Shown here: piece by piece, positions 58,833 to 64,000 of the stretch
Position numbering within the stretch: position 1 is the stretch's first letter
How the letters are laid out: every line of letters starts with the position of its first letter
Assembly (NCBI RefSeq): GCF_020685205.1
Contig: NZ_JAJERB010000006.1
Span: forward strand, 268,790-332,789
From: Hymenobacter translucens
GTDB taxonomy: Bacteria > Bacteroidota > Bacteroidia > Cytophagales > Hymenobacteraceae
Direction of reading: 5' to 3'
Length of the DNA: 64,000 bases
Made by a program: the position numbers and the translations under genes
The notes under the pieces: model-generated
What the model saw: only the letters and a program-made list of their open reading frames with translations
Databases searched by the model: none
What the model was told of the DNA's origin: nothing

Positions 58833-59077
58833 CCCGCCTCATGCTAATTGCCCCGGCCCTGCTGCTGAGCACCCTGGCCTTCGCACAAACGTCCAAGCCC
58901 GGCCCCACCGGTTCGGATTTCATCTTCTGGCTACTGGGCGCGCTGTTGGGTCTGGTGCTGCTGATGGTAGCCCTGACCGGCGCCTCTATGGCTCTGAGCG
59001 GGCCCCGCCGACCGGTCTCAGCGCCGGCCCCCCGTCAATCAACCACCCCAACCGAGGAAAAAGCTGCCGTATGCTAG
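58826..59077 (+). CDS. Small exported single-TM protein of the cco operon
   Basis: The product has 83 aa. A signal peptide ('LLLSTLAFAQ') is followed by 'GPTGSDFIFWLLGALLGLVL' (one TM) and a Pro/Thr-rich tail ending 'EEKAAVC'. Its N-terminal half resembles the start of CcoP in the next gene ('AQ...GPDAQMLLFWFLL'), which hints at a duplication of the CcoP N-terminus. I find no known family. Coupled to ccoQ (7-nt overlap) and to ccoP (7-nt overlap). Probably an accessory subunit, but unproven. Confidence 0.65.
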   Translation: MLTRLMLIAPALLLSTLAFAQTSKPGPTGSDFIFWLLGALLGLVLLMVALTGASMALSGPRRPVSAPAPRQSTTPTEEKAAVC

Positions 59078-59955
59078 CCTGGTTTCGAAAAGCCCCCCCA
59101 GCCGCCGGCCTGCTGGCGTTGTTGCTCTCGGCCGGTCCGGTTCTGGCTCAAACGCCAGCGGCCCCGGCCAAGCCCGCTGGCCCCGACGCCCAGATGCTGC
59201 TGTTCTGGTTTCTGCTGAGTACGCTGGCCCTGGTGCTGATGGTGTACGTGCTGGTATTCGTGCTGATTGTGGTCAAGCTCAAGCCCCTGCTGCGCCGCCT
59301 CTACGAGATGCCCACCGTGCAGGAAACGTGGAGCGGCAAAGTAATCGGGCTGCTTATCGGCGACGCCCGCCTGGTAACCGGGGAGTATAAAGACGAGCTG
59401 TTGGGCCACGAGTACGACGGCATCTCGGAGTTTGACAACGACCTGCCCCCGTGGTGGAAGTACGGCTTCTACGCCACCATCGTGTTTGCCTTCGCCTATA
59501 TGGGCTACTACCACCTGGGCGGCAACGGACAGCTGCAGACGGCCGAGTACGAAACCGAGATGCAGCAGGCGGCCCTGCTGGTTTCGGCCGACGCCGACGA
59601 CCCCAACAAGCTGACCACCTATGCGGCCCTCACCGGCCCGGCCGACCTGAGCGCGGGCAAGTCCATCTACGCCACCAACTGCGCGCCCTGCCACGGGGCC
59701 AGCGCCGAGGGCAAAGTGGGACCCAACCTCACCGACGACTACTGGCTGCACGGCGGGGAAATCAACCACGTCTACAAAACCATCAAGTTCGGCGTCACCA
59801 GCAAGGGCATGGTGGCCTGGAAGGGCAAGCTCGCCGGCAAGCAGATTCTGCAGGTCGCCTCCTACATCGAGTCCCTGCGGGGCTCAAACCCGGCCGGAGC
59901 CAAAGAGCCCCAGGGCGAAAAGGAGGCCGGCAGCAAGCCCCTGGCCGCGAAGTAG
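59071..59955 (+). CDS. ccoP: cbb3-type cytochrome c oxidase subunit CcoP
   Basis: The product has 294 aa. After a signal-like N-terminus, a TM helix ('FLLSTLALVLMVYVLVFVLI') and a cytoplasmic loop lead to 'YDGISEFDNDLPPWWKYGFYAT', the conserved CcoP N-terminal core, with another TM helix. A single haem c domain (about 190-280) has 'NCAPCHGASAEGKVGPNL' and axial Met in 'SKGMVAWKGKL'. Most proteobacterial CcoP carry two haems; here only one is present, as commonly seen in Bacteroidota. Passes electrons to CcoN. Its stop lies in the GC-rich palindrome at 59952. Confidence 0.93.
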   Translation: MLAWFRKAPPAAGLLALLLSAGPVLAQTPAAPAKPAGPDAQMLLFWFLLSTLALVLMVYVLVFVLIVVKLKPLLRRLYEMPTVQETWSGKVIGLLIGDARLVTGEYKDELLGHEYDGISEFDNDLPPWWKYGFYATIVFAFAYMGYYHLGGNGQLQTAEYETEMQQAALLVSADADDPNKLTTYAALTGPADLSAGKSIYATNCAPCHGASAEGKVGPNLTDDYWLHGGEINHVYKTIKFGVTSKGMVAWKGKLAGKQILQVASYIESLRGSNPAGAKEPQGEKEAGSKPLAAK

Positions 59956-59977
59956 CGCGGACGTCTAGTCTGCCCCA
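59952..59977. repeat. Degenerate GC-rich palindrome overlapping the ccoP stop codon
   Basis: AGTAGCGCGGAC...GTCtgcccc: the left arm matches the family, the right arm is decayed. TAG at 59953-59955 is the ccoP stop. Confidence 0.55.
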
Positions 59978-60031
59978 CACTATCAGCTAACCATTCCGGC
60001 GCTGGCGACAACGTCTGCGCTACCTCTCCCG

Positions 60032-61441
60032 ATGCCCGTAACCACCTATCATCCCGACGACGCGTTTCGCGACTCCATCGCCACGGTGGATGCGGCGGGC
60101 AAGCGCGTGTGGCTGTATCCGAAAAAGCCCAGCGGACCGCTGTACCGCGCCCGGAAGTGGATCAGCTACGGCCTGCTGGCGCTGCTGTTTGCCGGCCCCT
60201 GGCTGCGCCTCAACGAGCTGCCGGTGCTGATGCTGAACCTGCCGGCCCGGAAGTTTATCATCTTCGGCCAGATCTTCTGGCCCCAGGACTTCTTTATTCT
60301 GCTGGTCGCGGCCCTGGCCTTCGTGCTGTTCGTGATTCTGTTTACGGTGGTGTACGGGCGGGTTTTCTGCGGCTGGGTATGCCCCCAGACCATCTTTCTG
60401 GAAATGGTGTTCCGCCGCATCGAGTACTGGCTTGAGGGCGACGCCGCCCAGCAGAAGGCCCTGGACCGGGCCGAAATGAGCTGGAACAAGCTCTGGCGGA
60501 AAACGGCCAAGCACGCGCTGTTTCTGCTGATTTCGTTTCTGATTGCCAACACCTTCCTGGCCTACATCATCGGCTCCGACGGCCTGGTGGAGCTCGTCAC
60601 CGCCCCGCCCCGGGAGCACCTGGGCGGGCTGGCCAGCATGGTGGTATTCACGGGCGTGTTCTACGCCGTGTTTGCCCGGTTCCGGGAGCAGGTCTGCACC
60701 ATTGCCTGCCCCTACGGCCGCCTGCAGGGCGTGATGCTCGACAAGGACAGCCTCGTGGTGGCCTACGACTACCCGCGCGGGGAGCCCCGGGAAAAGCTGC
60801 GCAAAAACCAGGCGCGCACCGCCGGCGACTGTATCGACTGCCACCAGTGCGTGCAGGTGTGCCCCACCGGCATCGACATCCGCAACGGGCCCCAGCAGCT
60901 GGAGTGCATCAACTGCACCGCCTGCATCGACGTCTGCAACAACATCATGGACCTAATCGGCAAGCCCCGGGGCCTGATCCGCCACGCCTCGGAAAACAAC
61001 ATTGCCGAAGGCACCCGCTTCCGCCTCACGGGCCGGGTGAAGGCCCTGTCCGGCGTGCTGCTGCTGTTGCTGGTGGGCCTCACGTTCCTGCTGGCCTCCC
61101 GCTCCAACGTCCAGGCCACGGTGCTGCGCACGCCCGGGCAGCTGTTCCAGAAAACCGACCGGGGCACCATCACCAACCTCTACAACGTGTCGGTCATCAA
61201 CAAAACCAACCACCCGTACCCCATCACCCTGCGGGTGCTGGAGCCGGCCGGCGCCACCATCTCCCTGGTTGGCAAAGACGCGCTGAGGCTGCCCGCCCAG
61301 GGCATGGCCGAGGGCGTGTTCTTCGCCGAGCTGCCCAAGCCGGCGCTGCGCACCACCAATCAGCAGATCCGCATCGGCGTGTTCAGCCGCGGCCGGCTGA
61401 TTACGGAAACCAAAACCAAGTTCCTGGGCCCACCCCGGTAG
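60032..61441 (+). CDS. ccoG: Cytochrome c oxidase accessory protein CcoG (4Fe-4S)
   Basis: The product has 469 aa. Five or so TM helices, with 'YGRVFCGWVCPQTIFLEMVF' in the first part. Two [4Fe-4S] motifs: 'CIDCHQCVQVCPTGIDIRNG' and 'CINCTACIDVCNNIM' (CxxCxxCxxxCP-type). The C-terminal periplasmic Ig-like domain is from about 360 ('NLYNVSVINKTNHPYP'). CcoG is needed for copper handling during cbb3 assembly (cupric reductase role). Located between ccoP and ccoH, as expected. Confidence 0.95.
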   Translation: MPVTTYHPDDAFRDSIATVDAAGKRVWLYPKKPSGPLYRARKWISYGLLALLFAGPWLRLNELPVLMLNLPARKFIIFGQIFWPQDFFILLVAALAFVLFVILFTVVYGRVFCGWVCPQTIFLEMVFRRIEYWLEGDAAQQKALDRAEMSWNKLWRKTAKHALFLLISFLIANTFLAYIIGSDGLVELVTAPPREHLGGLASMVVFTGVFYAVFARFREQVCTIACPYGRLQGVMLDKDSLVVAYDYPRGEPREKLRKNQARTAGDCIDCHQCVQVCPTGIDIRNGPQQLECINCTACIDVCNNIMDLIGKPRGLIRHASENNIAEGTRFRLTGRVKALSGVLLLLLVGLTFLLASRSNVQATVLRTPGQLFQKTDRGTITNLYNVSVINKTNHPYPITLRVLEPAGATISLVGKDALRLPAQGMAEGVFFAELPKPALRTTNQQIRIGVFSRGRLITETKTKFLGPPR

Positions 61442-61468
61442 CGCGGACGCTGTCGTCCGTGCCCGCTA
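61438..61468. repeat. GC-rich palindrome overlapping the ccoG stop codon
   Basis: TAGCGCGGAC...GTCCG-TG-CCCGCTA with 6-nt centre. TAG at 61439-61441 is the ccoG stop. Same family as 56201-56236. Confidence 0.7.
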
Positions 61469-61491
61469 CGCCCGCTCCATTTCCTGCTCCC

Positions 61492-61956
61492 ATGACAACT
61501 TCCCCACGCACTATCTGGCCCTACGCCATCATTGCCGCCTTTGTGCTGTTTGCCGGCTACATCGGCTTTATGGTGCAGCAGGCCATGCGCATCAGCGTGG
61601 ACCTGGTCAGCCCCGACTACTACCAGCAGGAGCTGGCTTACCAGCAGCGAATGGAGTCGGTAGCTCGCACGGCAGCCCTGCCGGCTCCGGTGCAGGTGCA
61701 GTACGTACCCGCCGATGAGCAGCTGAGTCTGGAGCTGCCCGCTTCCCTGGCGGGCCAGACCGTGCAGGGCACCCTGCGCTTTTTCCGCCCCTCCGACCAG
61801 AAGCTGGACTTCAGCCTGCCGTTCGCGCCCACCGGGCAGCCGGCGCAGCAGCACCTGAGTACCCGCAAGCTCCGGCCCGGCTACTGGCGCCTCCGTCTTG
61901 ATTTCAGCGCCGGCACCCGGCAGTACTTCGTCGAAAAAGAGCTGACGATAAAATAA
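61492..61956 (+). CDS. ccoH: FixH/CcoH family protein
   Basis: The product has 154 aa from the ATG at 61492. One TM helix 'WPYAIIAAFVLFAGYIGFMV' is followed by 'SVDLVSPDYYQQELAYQQRM', the FixH signature, and a beta-sandwich ('LSLELPASLAGQTVQGTLRF', 'PGYWRLRLDFS'). FixH/CcoH acts in cbb3 assembly and stabilises CcoN. Position after ccoG is standard. Confidence 0.92.
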   Translation: MTTSPRTIWPYAIIAAFVLFAGYIGFMVQQAMRISVDLVSPDYYQQELAYQQRMESVARTAALPAPVQVQYVPADEQLSLELPASLAGQTVQGTLRFFRPSDQKLDFSLPFAPTGQPAQQHLSTRKLRPGYWRLRLDFSAGTRQYFVEKELTIK

Positions 61957-61981
61957 AGGAGTTTGTGAGCGTGGTAGCCAA

Positions 61982-62785
61982 ATGCCCCTCACGACTTCAC
62001 CGCAACGCAGTCTCACCACTTCCTCAATGCTCTGGGCAGGTTTCCTTTTCGGGTTGGTCGGCGGCTTTCACTGCGTGGGCATGTGCGGGGCCATTGCCCT
62101 GGCTTTGCCCGGTGCGGGAGGGGCGAGTTGGCGCTACGTGGCCGGCCGGGTACTCTACAACCTGGGCCGCGTCACGACCTACTCCCTGCTCGGCGCAGCC
62201 ACCGGGGTGCTGGGGCAGGGACTGCGCCTGGCCGGCTGGCAGCAAAGTTTGTCCCTGCTGTCGGGCGCGCTGATTCTGGTGCTGGTCGTGACGCCGGAGC
62301 ACTGGCTGGGCCGCGCCGCCGCCTTCTTCGTCCTCGACGTGGTGCTGGCCCGGGTGAAGCGCCGGCTGCTGTATTTCTACCAGCAGCCTTCCCTGGGTGC
62401 CCTCTACGCTACTGGTCTGCTCAACGGTCTGCTGCCCTGCGGGCTGGTGTACCTGGCCCTGGCCGGAGCGCTAAGCGCCACGGGCGTAGCGGGCGCGGCG
62501 GCCTACATGGCCCTGTTCGGCCTGGGTACGCTGCCGCTGATGCTGGTCTTCTCCCTGACCGGGCAGCTCGTGCCGACCGCGTGGCGCCTGCGGATGCGCC
62601 GGGCCGTGCCGGTAATGGCGGCGGTGCTGGCCGGGCTGTTCATTCTGCGCGGGCTGGGCCTGGGCATTCCGTACCTGAGCCCCCAGCTCAGCCCGGCGGC
62701 TACCATTATGGTCGGGGCCAACGGTCAGCCGGCCACCATGCACTACTGCCACGACGGGCCGGCGGCCCCGGCCCCGTCGCGCTAA
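61982..62785 (+). CDS. DsbD_2/TauE-like membrane protein of cbb3 biogenesis
   Basis: The product has 267 aa, but the ATG at 62027 ('MLWAGFLFGLVGGFHCVGM') is a likely true start, giving 252 aa. Six or more TM helices. The 'GGFHCVGMCGAIALALPG' motif with two Cys and His is diagnostic of the sulfite-exporter/DsbD_2 group found next to ccoGH in many genomes. 'ATGLLNGLLPCGLVYLAL' is the second conserved block with Cys. It may transport copper or electrons for the oxidase. Its C-terminus has a His-containing tail 'MHYCHDG'. Confidence 0.85.
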   Translation: MPLTTSPQRSLTTSSMLWAGFLFGLVGGFHCVGMCGAIALALPGAGGASWRYVAGRVLYNLGRVTTYSLLGAATGVLGQGLRLAGWQQSLSLLSGALILVLVVTPEHWLGRAAAFFVLDVVLARVKRRLLYFYQQPSLGALYATGLLNGLLPCGLVYLALAGALSATGVAGAAAYMALFGLGTLPLMLVFSLTGQLVPTAWRLRMRRAVPVMAAVLAGLFILRGLGLGIPYLSPQLSPAATIMVGANGQPATMHYCHDGPAAPAPSR

Positions 62786-62832
62786 GCTTCTTTCCTTTTC
62801 TTCTACTTCTTCGCGCTTCGGCGCCCACCGTC

Positions 62833-63726
62833 ATGCAAACCATTCTTGTTCCCATCGACTTCACCGCGGCGTCGGAAAATGCGCTGATCTACGCCAATAA
62901 GCTGGCCGTGCGCCTGCCCGCCGAAATCGTGCTGGTGCATGGCAACGCCGGCGCGGCCCTGACCCAGGAGGAGCGCAACGGCCTGCTGGCCCGCCTCCGG
63001 GCCCTGGCCGAGCGCCTGCGGTATCAGCAGCTGACCCGGCAGAGCGGGCGGCGCATTGCCTACCACTACCACCTGGCCGGCGAAACGCTGCCCGCCGGGC
63101 TGGAAGTGCTGGTAGCCGGCTACCGGGCCGAGCTGGTCGTGATGGGCATGACGCTGGCCGACTGCGCAACGGCTACGGCCGCGGGCACTCCCTTCACCCT
63201 GCTGCCCGAGAAGGTGAGCTGCCCGGTACTGATTGTGCCGCCCGGCCACCACGAGCTGCCCAGCCAAGTCGTTGTGTCGGCTGATTTTACTTCATTCGAC
63301 ACCCGGCAGCTGGCCCGCCTCACCGACCTGGGCCGGACGCCCGCCGCTCACTTCGACCTGGTGCAGTTCCATGCGCCCGCCCGCACCGGCCTGGCGGCGG
63401 TGAAAAAGGCTCTGCTGCGGGCCCGCGCCAGCCTGCGTTCCGCCGACGTGCACCTGCGGGCTGAGGAAGACATCCTCGAAGACCTGAGCGAGTTCTGCGC
63501 CGGGCAGGAGGCCCAGCTGCTGGTCGTGGCTACCACCGACGGCTGCCTGACCCGCCGCTTCTTCCACCCGCACTATACCCAGACCAACGCTTACCACCTG
63601 CGCATTCCGGTGCTGCTCCTGCCCACCAGCACCCTGCCGACCACGGCCTGTTGCGCCCAGTGCGGACTGCGCCAGGCCGCCGAAGCCCGCTTCCACGCCC
63701 GCCTATCGACGGCGGGCCGGCACTAG
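62833..63726 (+). CDS. Universal stress protein (tandem UspA-like)
   Basis: The product has 297 aa from the ATG at 62833. Domain 1 starts 'MQTILVPIDFTAASENALIY' and domain 2 near 'HELPSQVVVSADFTSFDTRQ'. 'ELVVMGMTLADCATATAAGT' and 'LLVVATTDGCLTRRFFHPHY' correspond to the nucleotide-loop regions, but the classical G-x2-G-x9-G(S/T) motif is weak. A Cys-rich tail 'TACCAQCGLRQAAEA' is unusual. It lies at the end of the cco cluster; another Usp is at 51188-52000. Both may be part of an oxygen-limitation response. Confidence 0.82.
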   Translation: MQTILVPIDFTAASENALIYANKLAVRLPAEIVLVHGNAGAALTQEERNGLLARLRALAERLRYQQLTRQSGRRIAYHYHLAGETLPAGLEVLVAGYRAELVVMGMTLADCATATAAGTPFTLLPEKVSCPVLIVPPGHHELPSQVVVSADFTSFDTRQLARLTDLGRTPAAHFDLVQFHAPARTGLAAVKKALLRARASLRSADVHLRAEEDILEDLSEFCAGQEAQLLVVATTDGCLTRRFFHPHYTQTNAYHLRIPVLLLPTSTLPTTACCAQCGLRQAAEARFHARLSTAGRH

Positions 63727-63779
63727 CAGAAACATCATCGGAACGCGAACTGATTTTCAACATATCATCTGAGTTACCT

Positions 63780-64000
63780 ATGCTTACCGAAGCAACTCCC
63801 GCGTATGCTGCCCGCGCTACTGTAGAAGCCTGGATGCGGCAGTTTCAGAACTGGCTGTGCCGACAGCTTGAAGCCGCCGACGGGGCCGGTACTTTCCACG
63901 AAGACCGCTGGACCTACGAGAGTGGCGGCGGGGGCCGGAGCCGGGTGCTGACCGGCGGGCAGATCATCGAAAAAGGCGGGGTGAACTTCTCGGCCGTGGC
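63780..64000 (+). CDS. hemF: Oxygen-dependent coproporphyrinogen III oxidase, N-terminal part (runs off the window)
   Basis: The visible 73 aa starting at the ATG at 63780 contain 'WMRQFQNWLCRQLEAADG', then 'FHEDRWTYESGGGGRSRVLT' and 'GGQIIEKGGVNFSAV', which are the typical N-terminal motifs of HemF. It makes protoporphyrinogen IX for haem synthesis. Its position next to the haem-rich oxidase genes is sensible. The remainder lies past the window. Confidence 0.92.
   Translation, partial: MLTEATPAYAARATVEAWMRQFQNWLCRQLEAADGAGTFHEDRWTYESGGGGRSRVLTGGQIIEKGGVNFSAV

Noticed and set aside
1..64000. tRNA, rRNA, integrase, phage or plasmid genes
   Set aside because: None was found on reading both strands; the window looks like core chromosome with scattered short repeats.

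Overview
The window is GC-rich, gene-dense chromosomal DNA from a Bacteroidota bacterium, most likely of the Hymenobacter/Cytophagales type. I infer this from the gene families: a TonB receptor with a carboxypeptidase-regulatory N-terminus paired with a DUF4249 lipoprotein, two proteins with type IX secretion (T9SS) sorting domains, a PID-CTERM protein, a fused CcoN-CcoO oxidase subunit, and TAnnTTTG-like -7 promoter elements. No rRNA, tRNA or CRISPR array was seen.

Layout. 1-4.6 kb (+): an OmpH/Skp-like protein, then a TonB receptor and DUF4249 lipoprotein pair, then a small lipoprotein-like frame without a start codon. 4.7-6.6 kb (-): an M23 peptidase with an apparent C-terminal frameshift and a GAF protein. 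6.7-19.2 kb (-): a surface locus with a 68-aa PID-CTERM protein, a secreted beta-helix protein and a 3708-aa T9SS adhesin carrying 22 repeats of about 54 aa. 19.4-23.8 kb (-): a barrel protein, an NAD(P)-binding oxidoreductase, a CvfB-like S1 protein and an Omp85-type protein. 24.3-27.8 kb (+): a radical-SAM/DUF4130 putative DNA-repair pair separated by two other genes. 27.8-31.2 kb: RmlD, an MFS transporter, a small hypothetical protein and a frameshifted membrane protein.

31.2-36.5 kb (-) is a sulfate-assimilation operon: cysH, cysD, cysN, a decayed C-terminal remnant of cysI, and a fusion of a siroheme-synthase N-domain with a TauE-like permease. 37-47.7 kb holds an S9 peptidase, PBP1C, an S8 peptidase with SLH-like and T9SS domains, a putative glycosyltransferase, a secreted hypothetical protein and a tandem chagasin-like protein.

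47.9-64 kb is a respiratory island. A PAS histidine kinase overlaps a receiver-CRP/FNR regulator. Next come a thioredoxin-fold protein, a universal stress protein, and an operon encoding a membrane protein, a group III truncated haemoglobin and a cupin. The complete cbb3 oxidase locus follows: ccoI, ccoS, ccoNO, ccoQ-like, a small TM gene, ccoP, ccoG, ccoH and a DsbD_2/TauE-like protein. A second stress protein and the start of hemF end the window. FNR-like boxes (TTGAy-N4-GTCAw) lie upstream of the kinase, ccoI and ccoNO. At the last two the box is exactly 25 nt before a CTTTG core, the layout of a class II FNR promoter. I infer that the local two-component FNR-type regulator controls the island.

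Three kinds of short palindromic element are also scattered through the window: (1) hairpins built from opposed heptamer arrays, each copy using a different unit, one of them translated inside pbpC; (2) GC-rich palindromes that supply the stop codon of three cco genes, with a related one inside ccoI; (3) a MITE-like inverted repeat in two copies. These, the FNR-box promoters and the cysI remnant are the points most worth a second look.
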